Shown: in pieces, positions 8,096-16,603 of the stretch
Numbering within the stretch: the first letter of the stretch is position 1
Layout of the letters: every line of letters begins with the position of its first letter
NCBI RefSeq assembly: GCF_024397975.1
Contig: NZ_CP073745.1
Coordinates: 62,001-126,000 of the forward strand
Length of the DNA: 64,000 nucleotides
Direction: 5' to 3'
Source of the DNA: Bacterioplanoides sp. SCSIO 12839
Lineage (GTDB): Bacteria > Pseudomonadota > Gammaproteobacteria > Pseudomonadales > Oceanobacteraceae
Translations under genes and position numbers: made by a program
The notes under the pieces: generated by a model
Database searches by the model: none
Told to the model about the DNA's origin: nothing
The model's input: the letters and a program-made list of their open reading frames with translations, nothing else

Positions 8096-8198
8096 AAAGC
8101 CTGATGTATTACTCCGCAACACGCCGTAAATACATCCCTGTAGGCTCGGCTGCCGCATCCCTGCGGCAGACGGTTGCGGTAACAATACCTCAGGCTTT
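8096..8198. repeat. Nested palindromic intergenic repeat, copy A
   Basis: An outer imperfect stem pairs AAAGCCTGAtGTATT and CCGCAAC (8096-8120) with GGTTGCGG and AATACcTCAGGCTTT (8172-8198). Inside lie two small hairpins with a TCCC loop: TACA-TCCC-TGTA (8131-8142) and TGCCGCA-TCCC-TGCGGCA (8151-8168). The same build occurs at 19233-19345 and 60847-60999. It separates the receptor gene from the rest of the thiamine genes and may lower read-through or stabilise mRNA ends. Confidence 0.75.
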
Positions 8199-8225
8199 AC
8201 TTCCTTTTATTATGAGGGAAAAACC

Positions 8226-8492
8226 ATGCAGCTCTCTGTCGAAATCAGCAAATACCCATTAGCCGACGACTATATTCCCGCCATTAAAGATTTTATTGAG
8301 CGTTTGCAGTCAATCGAAGACCTGTCGGTTGTGTGTAACACCATGAGTACTCAAGTGTTTGGGGATTATGATCTGGTGATGAACACACTTAATGTCGAAA
8401 TAAAACGCTCTTTTGAACAGTTCGGAAAAGCGATTTTTGTCTGTAAATTTATCGGCACCAATTTAGATCCAGCCCTGAAGCCGCACGGCTAA
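8226..8492 (+). CDS. YkoF/MTH1187-like thiamine-binding domain protein
   Basis: 88 residues, one ferredoxin-like alpha/beta domain with no signal peptide. The pattern of Q-L-S-V-E-I-S-K-Y-P-L at the start, a central S-T-Q-V-F-G-D-Y and a final V-C-K-F-I-G-T-N matches small YkoF-type proteins, which bind thiamine or hydroxymethylpyrimidine. In B. subtilis YkoF accompanies a riboswitch-controlled thiamine transporter. A good ribosome site (GAGGG) lies 9 bases before the ATG. As a probable cytoplasmic binder it may buffer or hand over imported thiamine to the kinase two genes downstream; this is inference. Confidence 0.8.
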   Translation: MQLSVEISKYPLADDYIPAIKDFIERLQSIEDLSVVCNTMSTQVFGDYDLVMNTLNVEIKRSFEQFGKAIFVCKFIGTNLDPALKPHG

Positions 8493-8528
8493 GACAGAGT
8501 TAGGTCACACGGCTAAACGGACATTATT

Positions 8529-9140
8529 ATGAACGAAACACTCAGCGCAATTATCAGTGCCGCGCAGGCAACCAGTGTATGGGAAGTCATTGCGTTTGCT
8601 TTTGGCATTGCTTACCTGTTATTGGCTATCAGACAAAACCCACTGTGTTGGTATGCGGGGTTTATCAATACCGGCATTTTGGCCTGGTTATTCTGGGATG
8701 CCAGCCTGGTGATGGAGTCAGCACTGAATGTTTATTATTTATTAATTGCTATTTATGGCTGGTGGGCCTGGCGGCATGGTAATTCTGAAGCCACGCAGGA
8801 TTTACCCATCCAGCGATGGCGCTTACCACAGCATCTGATTGCCGCGGTTACCATTGTTGGCCTGACACTGATCTCAGGATCATTGCTCGCAGCCAATACG
8901 GAGGCCGCGGTTCCGTTTCTCGATTCCTTTACCACCTGGGGAGCTGTGATTACCACCTGGATGGTGACCCGAAAAGTATTAGAGAACTGGCTGTATTGGC
9001 AGCTATTTAATAGTTGCGCAATCTTCCTGTATTGGCAGGCAGAGCTGTATCTGATTGCTCTGCAAATGGCGATTTATTTAGGACTTGCTGTTGTCGGCTG
9101 GTTTAAGTGGAAAAAAGACTATGAGCAGCAACTCAATTGA
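8529..9140 (+). CDS. pnuT: PnuC-family vitamin transporter, probably PnuT for thiamine
   Basis: 203 residues with about seven membrane segments and the PnuC-family tryptophan motif (G-W-W-A-W-R near residue 78). PnuC proteins move unphosphorylated vitamins by facilitated diffusion, and phosphorylation inside the cell traps the substrate. NadR does this for nicotinamide riboside and a thiamine kinase for PnuT. The gene overlaps the following kinase-like gene by 20 bases and lies downstream of a TPP riboswitch, so thiamine is the likely substrate. This is the transport-and-trap arrangement predicted for PnuT systems. Confidence 0.88.
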   Translation: MNETLSAIISAAQATSVWEVIAFAFGIAYLLLAIRQNPLCWYAGFINTGILAWLFWDASLVMESALNVYYLLIAIYGWWAWRHGNSEATQDLPIQRWRLPQHLIAAVTIVGLTLISGSLLAANTEAAVPFLDSFTTWGAVITTWMVTRKVLENWLYWQLFNSCAIFLYWQAELYLIALQMAIYLGLAVVGWFKWKKDYEQQLN

Positions 9141-10017
9141 TCCACTTAAAATTTTAGACGACTGGCCGCTGTGGCAAATTACCTCCTGCCGACCAAACGA
9201 TAGTCAGTTGGAGAAAATATCTGGTGGTATGACCAATCAGAATTACCTTCTTCATCTTGATGCTGAACGTTATGTGATTCGGTTTGATGCAAAAAACAGT
9301 GCCGAGTTGGATATTGATCGCAATGCTGAATATCGCATTCATCAGATGGCTGCTGAAGCTGGATTAGTGAATCCGGTGATTTACCGGCATACAAATACTC
9401 CGCGATACTGGATTCGTGAATATATTCAGGGTAAGTCGTTATCGACTGAAGTTCTCAAGAATGAACTCATCATCAATGATATACACCCCAATGACACACA
9501 TCTCAATCAAATTGTGACTGTGCTAAAAACATTGCATCAAATCCAACCTGCTCATCCACTGCCGACTATTTCCTTGGTCGATAAAGCGCAGCAATATATT
9601 GAAATTATTCGTCAATTAAGAGATGTATCGGATGCATTGGATGGAGTCTTAAATAAGCTGCTTTTGATACTGGCAGAAGCGCCGGACCAAACACAGTGTT
9701 TGTGTCATATGGATGCCACGTTAAACAACTGGATTATGGCATCGCAAGGATTGCGATTAATTGACTGGGAATATGCTGGGCTTGGTCACCCGTTATGGGA
9801 TTTGGCTACCGTCAGTATTGATGGTCAGTTAAATGAACAGCAGCAACATAAAATGTTGCAACAGTATTATTCAAATGAAACGTGGAATCTGCGTCACTGG
9901 CAATTGGCGAAACAGCAAATATCCGCATTGGCTGCTCTCTGGTACGGTGCACAACAGATCTGGGATATAAAGACGCTGGAATCAACCTTGATTCAAATAG
10001 TCGATTGTCCTGAGTAA
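9121..10017 (+). CDS. Thiamine-kinase-like phosphotransferase (APH/choline kinase fold)
   Basis: 298 residues from the ATG at 9121, chosen over an in-frame ATG at 9085 because it leaves a shorter overlap with the transporter gene. The kinase fold is clear: a G-G-M-T-N-Q-N-Y nucleotide loop near residue 37, the Brenner motif H-M-D-A-T-L-N-N around 197-204 and the metal-binding I-D-W-E-Y-A-G near 217. Relatives include ThiK, LicA choline kinase and aminoglycoside phosphotransferases. The riboswitch-transporter context favours thiamine as acceptor, giving thiamine phosphate and trapping imported vitamin. Choline kinase activity is the main alternative. Confidence 0.85.
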   Translation: MSSNSIDPLKILDDWPLWQITSCRPNDSQLEKISGGMTNQNYLLHLDAERYVIRFDAKNSAELDIDRNAEYRIHQMAAEAGLVNPVIYRHTNTPRYWIREYIQGKSLSTEVLKNELIINDIHPNDTHLNQIVTVLKTLHQIQPAHPLPTISLVDKAQQYIEIIRQLRDVSDALDGVLNKLLLILAEAPDQTQCLCHMDATLNNWIMASQGLRLIDWEYAGLGHPLWDLATVSIDGQLNEQQQHKMLQQYYSNETWNLRHWQLAKQQISALAALWYGAQQIWDIKTLESTLIQIVDCPE

Positions 10018-10081
10018 CGACACATTTCCCTCTGTCTTTTTGGCGTTAATTTTTTACACTGCGCTTATCTGATACGAGGAT

Positions 10082-11173
10082 ATGATTTTGGCTACTCCTT
10101 CCGTTCGCTCTTTTCCACTGAAAATTTTTGCTGGCAGCGAAGCCCTGCAACACATTCGTGAGAAGGGTCTGTGTGCCAGTGATATCACCATGATGTTGGG
10201 TGCATCCGGTGGCCCCAAATGGTTATCACTGGCGGCGATTGATCGGTATTTGTTGAGCGAATGGTTTGCTGACCGTCAACAGCCTTTGCATGTGTTAGGC
10301 ACCTCCGCCGGTGCCTGGCGCATGGCGTGTTATGCGCAACAAAATCCTTTGGCAGCCCACGCCCGTTTGCAAGAAGCGTATATGGCGCAGAATTATTCTG
10401 ACAAACCCAGCGCACAAGAAGTCGCAGACGGGTGTGTTTATATAATGGAGCAATTGTTGGGCGAGCAGGGTGCCGCAGAGATTATTCACAATCCGGTAGT
10501 GCGTTATCACACTATCATTACCCGCTGTCGTGGCCTGGGAGCCAGTGAGCAAAAGCCAATTCAGGCATTGGGAATGGGGGCTGCCTTAGTCGCTAACCTG
10601 ATTGCTCGGCCAGCGATGCGCCCTTTTATTGAACGCACGCTGATGCATCACCCAAATAAACCGCCGATTACACACTTTCCACATTTGCCTGCTGCTCAGG
10701 TCACGTTAACCGAACAGAATCTGAAGCAAGCATTGCTGGCAACGGGGGCTATTCCACTGGCGATTTCTGGGGTTCGTCATATTCCAGGAGCACCTAAAGG
10801 TACCTATCGTGATGGTGGAGTGAGTGATTACCAGTTCGACCTGCCAATCTTCCCCGATGATGGTTTTGTGTTGTATCCGCATTATTTTGCGCAAGCGCCT
10901 AAAGGGGGCTGGTTTGATAAAAAACTGCGCTGGCGTACTGCGTCGCGTGAACATTACAAGCGCACCATTATCATTGCCCCAAGTTGGGAATTTGCCGCTA
11001 CCTTACCCGGTGGGCACGTACCTGATTTACAGGACTTTTATGATTTTGAATATCCGCAGCGCCGTAGCCGCTGGGATCAAGTGGCGCAACAATGTGAAGC
11101 ATTAGGCGATGCCTTGGCTGAACTGGATCAGAATAACCACTGGGACTCAGTGGCGGAGCCACTGCCGTGGTAG
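10082..11173 (+). CDS. Patatin-like phospholipase family protein
   Basis: 363 residues with the patatin catalytic layout: a glycine-rich oxyanion loop G-A-S-G-G-P-K near residue 40, the nucleophile elbow G-T-S-A-G near 78 (Ser is the nucleophile), and the D-G-G motif near 245 that supplies the catalytic Asp. Such Ser-Asp hydrolases cleave acyl esters of phospholipids or neutral lipids. No signal peptide is seen, so it is probably cytoplasmic. It follows the thiamine kinase gene after 64 bases and is probably a separate unit. Substrate unknown. Confidence 0.88.
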   Translation: MILATPSVRSFPLKIFAGSEALQHIREKGLCASDITMMLGASGGPKWLSLAAIDRYLLSEWFADRQQPLHVLGTSAGAWRMACYAQQNPLAAHARLQEAYMAQNYSDKPSAQEVADGCVYIMEQLLGEQGAAEIIHNPVVRYHTIITRCRGLGASEQKPIQALGMGAALVANLIARPAMRPFIERTLMHHPNKPPITHFPHLPAAQVTLTEQNLKQALLATGAIPLAISGVRHIPGAPKGTYRDGGVSDYQFDLPIFPDDGFVLYPHYFAQAPKGGWFDKKLRWRTASREHYKRTIIIAPSWEFAATLPGGHVPDLQDFYDFEYPQRRSRWDQVAQQCEALGDALAELDQNNHWDSVAEPLPW

Positions 11174-11313
11174 GAGTGAATTGAGGCAGCCTCTGCCATG
11201 GTAAACACAAAAGTTGTAAAATCCGGTTAACTTTGCGGATATTGAATATCTTATTTCCGCCAGGTCAATATACTGGTGTACTTTCACAGAAAGTGTCTTC
11301 AGGAGATAAGATC

Positions 11314-11520
11314 ATGAAAAAATTATTCGTTATTGCTGCCGCAGTATCTTTAGCTGCATGTGCCCATCAGGACAAAGTCGTGTCAGTGACTAAAGAACAT
11401 GCCAGCCCGGTTTATGAAACTTGCATGAAAGAATATCAGCGTACCATGACCGAAGAAATGGCACGTGAGCGTTGTGCTGAAAAACTAAAAAAAGGCTATG
11501 AGTCAGCGACTAAAGACTGA
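11314..11520 (+). CDS. Small predicted lipoprotein
   Basis: 68 residues from the ATG at 11314, which has an AGGAGA ribosome site 8 bases upstream; earlier in-frame starts lack one. A short signal peptide ends in the lipobox L-A-A-C (Cys16 would be acylated). The mature part has only about 50 residues, is lysine/glutamate-rich, and has two further cysteines (C-M-K-E and R-C-A-E) that could form a disulfide. Family not recognised. It is followed by a stem-loop shared with the convergent gene at 11562. Confidence 0.8.
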   Translation: MKKLFVIAAAVSLAACAHQDKVVSVTKEHASPVYETCMKEYQRTMTEEMARERCAEKLKKGYESATKD

Positions 11521-11534
11521 TGCTCTATGTTGTC

Positions 11535-11559
11535 GTTACAGGCTGCTCTGGCCTGTAAC
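11535..11559. terminator. Stem-loop between convergent genes
   Basis: A perfect 9-bp stem, GTTACAGGC (11535-11543) with GCCTGTAAC (11551-11559), has a 7-base loop. It lies between the lipoprotein stop (11520) and the TonB-fusion stop (11562). There is no clear U-tract on either strand, so termination strength is uncertain. Confidence 0.5.
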
Positions 11560-11561
11560 AC

Positions 11562-13112
11562 TCACTTCAAACGGAATTGATAGCTCATAATAATTCGGAT
11601 CGGTTTTTCTCCCGGAACCGGATCAAACGGTTCGGAGTCCTGAATGGCTTTTTTGAATGCCCGATTTAACTCCCGATGGCGTGTCAATTGTGTATCAGTA
11701 ATGGCAAGAATACTACCATCAGCACCCAGTTCAATTTCAACAATAATCTCACCTTCTTTTTTCAGTATTTGTGCTGCTTTAGGGTACACCAAAGATTGAG
11801 TTATTTGCTCTTTGACTCGTTGTTGATAGCTGATCTGTTGAGCGGTTGACTCAATTTTTTCAGCTTTGTTTTTGAGGCTTTCGGGTTGCTCTGGTTCAGG
11901 GGCTGGTACCGAATTTTCACTCGTCAAAGAAAACAAGTGACTCAACTTGAGTTTCCAAGGGCTACCCTTCAGGTCTTCATGGGGCTTAACCTGGCTTGTA
12001 ATAACTCCCAATGCCCGCTGAAATTCCTCAAATAATAACTCAGGTTGCTCCGTTGTAATCAGCTGCTGTTCAACCACTTCTCCAGCCTGATTAACGGTCA
12101 ATAATATCTGAATATCACCTTCTTGATTAAATTGCCGGGCCCACGGTGGGTAGCGGATTTCATTATTTAATGCGCGTTGCAATTGCCAGTGATAATGTTC
12201 CTTATAAAAACGTTGCTCGTCGTTATCTTGTTGGCGTTTTAGCTCGGCTTGCTGATTATTTTTTTTCTCCTGCAATCTCTGTGATTGCCTTTGTTCCGCT
12301 TGCTTCTTGTGCTTTATTTTCCTGGCATGTTCTGCAGCAGCAAGCTTGTCTAAACGCTGTTGCTCAGCAATTCTTGCCTGCTGTTCTTCAAGTTTGCGTT
12401 GTTCTTCAAGACGCCTTTGTCTGCGCTCTTCTGCTTCTCTTTGCTGCTTAATCTGTTCTTGTTTAAGTCTCGCTTGTTGCTTGTTACGCCGTTGTAATTG
12501 CTGTTCAGCCTTCCAGCTTGTCAATAAGCCAAGTCGGGCTGTAGGAATTGAGTGGTTTTCAATCTGCTCACGGGTTTCTGGATTAAGTTTGATTCCCAGA
12601 ATCTGGTCACGAAATTCCCTGGAAGGAGGAAATTTACCGACCCAGGTATTCAGTAAATACAAAAACAGTGTTTGCCCCGGTGCGCTGATAGCTAACTCGT
12701 CATTGAGGTAAACCTGCGTGCTGCTTGCAGACGTCTGAATACGAATATCATCGCCGGGCTCCAGATTATTCTGTGGCAGATTGATGAATGCCATTAGCGC
12801 TTCACTTTGCTGGCGATTGCTCGGCAAGGTGTCATTATTGATGGAAATATTCCCCTGCCAGTGAGATTTCCATTTTCTTGGGGTCCAGCGGTTAATGACA
12901 ATCAGCCGCATACTTTTATCTGACTGGCTGCTTTTAATCGCCGTAATCGATTGCTCGTGTTGTTCCAGATAAAGGGCGGCTGAGTAATAGTCGCGAGTGA
13001 GGTGTGTGTAGTTAGCACTTCCGTTCAATACAAGATTCGCTGCCTGCGCCTGATTCTCTGTATGGGTCAGCAAGCTGGTCAATAAAAAGAAAGAAAACAG
13101 ATAGCGAAGCAT
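11562..13112 (-). CDS. Periplasmic chalcone-isomerase-like protein with two TonB C-terminal domains
   Basis: 516 residues. A signal peptide covers 1-24. A chalcone-isomerase-like domain (about 25-175) carries the family marks Y-Y-S-A-A-L-Y-L-E at 42-50, V-Y-L-N-D-E-L near 134 and T-W-V-G-K-F-P-P-S near 156. A long Gln/Glu/Arg-rich coiled coil runs from about 201 to 305. Two TonB C-terminal-like domains follow (about 306-397 and 430-516), joined by a Pro/Glu linker. No membrane anchor other than the signal peptide is seen, so it is not a classical TonB. It is the last of three envelope genes (14733 to 11562) spaced 11-20 bases apart. A bridge between the periplasm and outer-membrane proteins is possible. 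I do not know this exact architecture from a named family. Confidence 0.82.
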   Translation of the reverse strand: MLRYLFSFFLLTSLLTHTENQAQAANLVLNGSANYTHLTRDYYSAALYLEQHEQSITAIKSSQSDKSMRLIVINRWTPRKWKSHWQGNISINNDTLPSNRQQSEALMAFINLPQNNLEPGDDIRIQTSASSTQVYLNDELAISAPGQTLFLYLLNTWVGKFPPSREFRDQILGIKLNPETREQIENHSIPTARLGLLTSWKAEQQLQRRNKQQARLKQEQIKQQREAEERRQRRLEEQRKLEEQQARIAEQQRLDKLAAAEHARKIKHKKQAEQRQSQRLQEKKNNQQAELKRQQDNDEQRFYKEHYHWQLQRALNNEIRYPPWARQFNQEGDIQILLTVNQAGEVVEQQLITTEQPELLFEEFQRALGVITSQVKPHEDLKGSPWKLKLSHLFSLTSENSVPAPEPEQPESLKNKAEKIESTAQQISYQQRVKEQITQSLVYPKAAQILKKEGEIIVEIELGADGSILAITDTQLTRHRELNRAFKKAIQDSEPFDPVPGEKPIRIIMSYQFRLK

Positions 13113-13123
13113 GTGTCATTCCA

Positions 13124-13546
13124 TTACTTAAAGCGGTGAATCACAACAACCGTTGAATCGAGATCCTTACTATCGATGTAACCAATAGCTTTTTCGTTTG
13201 CTGCTACTTTTTGTTTCATCTCTTGTGGGTTGTCCGTTGCTTTTGGTGGTTTTTGTTTACCAGCAAAAATACGTCGTGACCAATAGCTATTCAGTTGAGA
13301 TTCGGTTTTTCCCAAGTAGCGTTTAGCAAATTCTGCTCGTGTTTTGTTACCTTTCGGTAGTGAATAGGCAACCGCGGTTGTGCCATCCGGAAACTGCGAT
13401 GTTTTTCCTAGGAAAATACGCTTAATTTCATCTTGTTCCAAGCCTGTATAGGTATTGGAATTATTGACGCCAACAATCACCACGATTTCTGCTGCACTAC
13501 TGAAACTGAGCAGGCAAAGCAGGCATAAAGTGTTAATAAATTTCAT
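13124..13546 (-). CDS. Small PstS-like periplasmic substrate-binding protein
   Basis: 140 residues with a signal peptide (about 1-18, cut after S-S-A). The mature protein matches the short PstS-like type: I-V-V-I-V-G-V-N-N at the start, then L-E-Q-D-E-I-K-R-I-F-L-G-K and W-S-R-R-I-F-A-G-K, and Y-I-D-S near the end. It is less than half the length of full PstS and has one lobe, so it is unlikely to feed a normal ABC importer, and no transporter genes are nearby. It lies between a porin-like gene and the chalcone/TonB fusion gene, so a joint envelope function is likely but undefined. Confidence 0.82.
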   Translation of the reverse strand: MKFINTLCLLCLLSFSSAAEIVVIVGVNNSNTYTGLEQDEIKRIFLGKTSQFPDGTTAVAYSLPKGNKTRAEFAKRYLGKTESQLNSYWSRRIFAGKQKPPKATDNPQEMKQKVAANEKAIGYIDSKDLDSTVVVIHRFK

Positions 13547-13566
13547 CGTTACTACTCCAAGCCTGT

Positions 13567-14733
13567 TTAAAACACCAGCTGTAACGCTAAGCGGTACAAA
13601 TTAGCGGAACGGCCAGGTTGGCCTCGGTTGGTTTCTTCATCGTGGTGTGTCATCTCGAATTTTAATGCCGTTGCAGCATCCAGGTCATAACGCATACCGA
13701 GAGTGACGCTGTCGTCTTCGCCCTGGAGGTTCAGTAATTTCTGAAGTTCACCTTTTTCACCGCCATCGACACGGTCACGTGATGTGGAGTAAGTTGCATG
13801 CAGTGTTAAATCACCAAAACGCTTTGCTGCACTGGCTAACCAGGCAAAGTTATCGATTAATAGCCCGGATTCATAATCGAGGTAGGTGCCTTCAACAACA
13901 AAGCTATAGTCACCGTTATCGTAGGTACTGGCTAAGTTAAAATAGCGTGTGAGCTTGTCTTCAAAATTAAAATCATCAATCACATCTTCAGAGATCCCAT
14001 TGCTGGTACCAACCGCGCGGGCGGCAAGTTGTGCCAGGTCAATACGACGCAAATCCCCTTCTGTATTCAGCTCAATATTCAGGCTGGTTTGTTGATAACC
14101 GGCACGATGAGTGAAGTCACCACTGTAGAGTGTGAAGGACATTCCCTGAATTTTATCCAGTTCCGCTTCGTAGCTTTCACCAAAAAGATTAAGGTCTTTA
14201 TGACGGCGGCCGCTATTGATTTGTACTTGGGCGTCGTTGTTGCCAATTGCAAAACGATGAGTGATATCGATACCATCGTAATCATCAAAGGGGATGGCAT
14301 AAACGTCCGTTGGCGGGCTTACCCAATTGTAGGCGTAACCGACGTCTAGGAATTCTGAATAATAAAAGAATGGTACACGTAAACGCCCGGCCCGAAGCTC
14401 GGTACTGTCGCTTAGTGAGTGAGACAGAAATGCCAATGTTGTTTCGACGGCATAATCATTTTCAGCACGGGCCATGGCCTGAACGGTCGCTTGTGTTCGT
14501 TCAGTTAATGGTTTGCTGATCTGCAAGCCCATGTTGGTATCTTGTTCAAAAAAGGTTGGATCACCACTTTCGTAAGATGAGTAGGTGACGTAGTCATGAT
14601 CCATATAATTCACGCCCAGGTTCACAAACCCATAAACGCTGAAATCGTTGTCGTCCGATGCCAGTGCGTCTGCTGTAACAAGCGTTGTTATCGCAACGGC
14701 TAAGAGATGGCGCCTTTCTTTAATGATTCGCAT
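13567..14733 (-). CDS. Porin-like outer-membrane beta-barrel protein
   Basis: 388 residues from the ATG at 14733. The in-frame ATG 12 bases upstream is rejected because GGAGGT, four bases before 14733, is an excellent ribosome site lying between the two. A signal peptide covers about 1-25 (ending A-L-A-S). The mature part alternates polar and hydrophobic residues throughout and starts F-S-V-Y-G-F-V-N-L-G as many porins do. The last residues (L-A-L-Q-L-V-F) give a C-terminal Phe for BAM recognition. It is the first gene of the envelope operon. Solute is unknown. Confidence 0.83.
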   Translation of the reverse strand: MRIIKERRHLLAVAITTLVTADALASDDNDFSVYGFVNLGVNYMDHDYVTYSSYESGDPTFFEQDTNMGLQISKPLTERTQATVQAMARAENDYAVETTLAFLSHSLSDSTELRAGRLRVPFFYYSEFLDVGYAYNWVSPPTDVYAIPFDDYDGIDITHRFAIGNNDAQVQINSGRRHKDLNLFGESYEAELDKIQGMSFTLYSGDFTHRAGYQQTSLNIELNTEGDLRRIDLAQLAARAVGTSNGISEDVIDDFNFEDKLTRYFNLASTYDNGDYSFVVEGTYLDYESGLLIDNFAWLASAAKRFGDLTLHATYSTSRDRVDGGEKGELQKLLNLQGEDDSVTLGMRYDLDAATALKFEMTHHDEETNRGQPGRSANLYRLALQLVF

Positions 14734-14862
14734 TTCTACCTCCAAAAACAGAAATGCGAGTGTATCTTAAATGGTTCTTTTGTCGTATCGAAACTGCCAG
14801 AAAAGTAACAATTTAAGCCGAAATGAGGCATGGTTAATCATTTCTAGCTGTACTTTCGGCAT

Positions 14863-15738
14863 TTAATTGACAGTTTGTTTTGTTTTTTCATTCTTTAGTA
14901 CTACGTAGGTAAAGAGCGCTGCCGTCGCAAACATCAGCAAACTATAAATGGTTGGTGCAATGGCCATTTCAGCACTGCTGAGTAGTGTGGTGGTAATCAG
15001 GATCGCCAATGTTCCGTTTTGCAGGCCAACTTCTAAGCAGATGGTTCGTGCTTGTGCTTCATTATGAAGAAGCCACTTACCCAAAGCATAACCTAACACC
15101 ATCGTCATCAGGTTCAGTGCCAGGGTGGCCGGGCCAGATGCAATGGCATAATCGACGACTTTAGCGCCAATATTAATCACGATGCTTAACGTCACGGCAG
15201 CCAGAGTGAGCACGGAAAACTTACTGATATAAGGTTCTGCTTTGATCGCAAATGGAGTCCAGCGGGAGCGAATAAACATACCAATCGCAACCGGAATTAC
15301 CGTCAGTACCATCAGTTGGATCCAGGTTTTAATGATGGGTAGTTCTAATAAATGTTGGCTGTCGGAATAATAAGAAATTGCCCATGCGGCTAGTAAGGGA
15401 ATCGTGAACGGCGTTATCAAACCAATGACGGCCGTTAATGAAATGGATAAACCAACATCGCCTTTGGCAAGGTATGAATATAAATTTGAGGTGGCTCCTC
15501 CTGGGCATAATGACAAAATAAACAAACCAATCGCCAGCTCACCGCTGAGACCAAAGGCGGCGATAATAATAATGGCGACCAGTGGTAGCAGCACCAGTTG
15601 AGCAAATGCACCTACCAAAAACCCTTTGGGTTGCTGAGCAACACGGCGAAAGTCTGCGGTTGTTAAGCTCATGCCGACGCCAGCCATGATCAGGATAATG
15701 GCGATAGGAAGTCCGATTTTAATCAAAACGTCGTACAT
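14863..15738 (-). CDS. Bile acid:sodium symporter (BASS/SBF) family transporter
   Basis: 291 residues with about nine or ten membrane segments. The family signature C-P-G-G-A-T-S-N-L-Y lies near residue 79, and a paired polar segment near 236 (E-V-G-L-Q-N-G-T-L-A) completes the sodium and substrate site. These inner-membrane proteins co-transport organic anions with sodium; bacterial substrates include pantoate, taurine-like and keto acids. It is a single gene, 129 bases upstream of the porin operon and on the same strand. Substrate not predictable here. Confidence 0.9.
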   Translation of the reverse strand: MYDVLIKIGLPIAIILIMAGVGMSLTTADFRRVAQQPKGFLVGAFAQLVLLPLVAIIIIAAFGLSGELAIGLFILSLCPGGATSNLYSYLAKGDVGLSISLTAVIGLITPFTIPLLAAWAISYYSDSQHLLELPIIKTWIQLMVLTVIPVAIGMFIRSRWTPFAIKAEPYISKFSVLTLAAVTLSIVINIGAKVVDYAIASGPATLALNLMTMVLGYALGKWLLHNEAQARTICLEVGLQNGTLAILITTTLLSSAEMAIAPTIYSLLMFATAALFTYVVLKNEKTKQTVN

Positions 15739-15814
15739 GATTGCCTCTTATGTCAGATGAACAGGAACAAGCCCGCCACGTTACCTCAGCGGTGAGAGGT
15801 CAGCAAGCGAGGCA

Positions 15815-16603
15815 CTAGAAGAAGCGATAAAACATTTTGCAAAATCCCCAGGGGTTAAAACCAAACTCCGGCTGTAATACTTTGCAGTTTATCCGCGCTT
15901 GTTTTTTGTCCGCCGGTTTTTGTCGGGAAGCCCAGATAACCCAGTTACCATCATGGGTGGTGGTTTGTAGCACGGTTGCGAATAACTTTTTGATGGTGCT
16001 GAGTAACTGGGCGTCACTTCGATGTTCTTTCCATAAATTCAGCACCAGCCAGCCATCCGGAGTTAAATACTCTCCGCATTTTTCTAAAAAATCCGTTTGC
16101 TGTTGCACCTGGTTTAAACCATCCGCTAGGTATAAATCAGAAAATAATAACTGGGTCTTATGTTGTTGTTTAACCTGAGTCGAGACAAAATCAACCGCAT
16201 CGTTTGTATGTACGGTTAAACGTTTATCGCGTGGTAACTGAAAAAACTGATACGCAATCTGAGCGACGGCGGCACGTAATTCAATAGCATGAATATGAGC
16301 TTGTGGAAGTTGTTGCCAAAGTGCGGCGCTCAGTGAACCGCCACCTAATCCCAGTACCGTTGCAGAGGTGATGGCTAGTGGTTGTGGGTATTGGCTTAAT
16401 ACCGCCAGCATACAACGCAGATAATCGTGCTGTAACTGAAAAGGCTGGCTTTTCAGTTGGCAGCTTTGTTCATCCGTGGTGCCAAAACTCAGGTAGCGTT
16501 TATTACCGTCGTCAAATACCTGAATTGGGCCAAACTCATCAAAACGACGATGAATCTCCTGGCCCAATAACGGATTGGCACTTAATAAATTCTGCTTGCT
16601 CAC
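15815..16603 (-). CDS. Spermidine-synthase-like protein
   Basis: 262 residues with the Rossmann methyltransferase/polyamine synthase fold. A G-L-G-G-G-S-L motif near residue 84 binds the nucleotide-sulfur cofactor, followed by an acidic strand end (H-A-I-E-L-R) and L-F-S-D-L-Y near 153. The polyamine-synthase catalytic Asp may be that D-L-Y position, but the D-G-x-Q motif of true SpeE is not evident. Its start overlaps the argA stop by 4 bases, so it is translated from the argA mRNA. A link to arginine/polyamine metabolism is tempting, but the substrate is unknown. Confidence 0.75.
   Translation of the reverse strand: MSKQNLLSANPLLGQEIHRRFDEFGPIQVFDDGNKRYLSFGTTDEQSCQLKSQPFQLQHDYLRCMLAVLSQYPQPLAITSATVLGLGGGSLSAALWQQLPQAHIHAIELRAAVAQIAYQFFQLPRDKRLTVHTNDAVDFVSTQVKQQHKTQLLFSDLYLADGLNQVQQQTDFLEKCGEYLTPDGWLVLNLWKEHRSDAQLLSTIKKLFATVLQTTTHDGNWVIWASRQKPADKKQARINCKVLQPEFGFNPWGFCKMFYRFF

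Noticed and set aside
13124-13546. Full phosphate ABC transporter component
   Set aside because: The protein is far shorter than PstS and no pstC, pstA or pstB genes are nearby.
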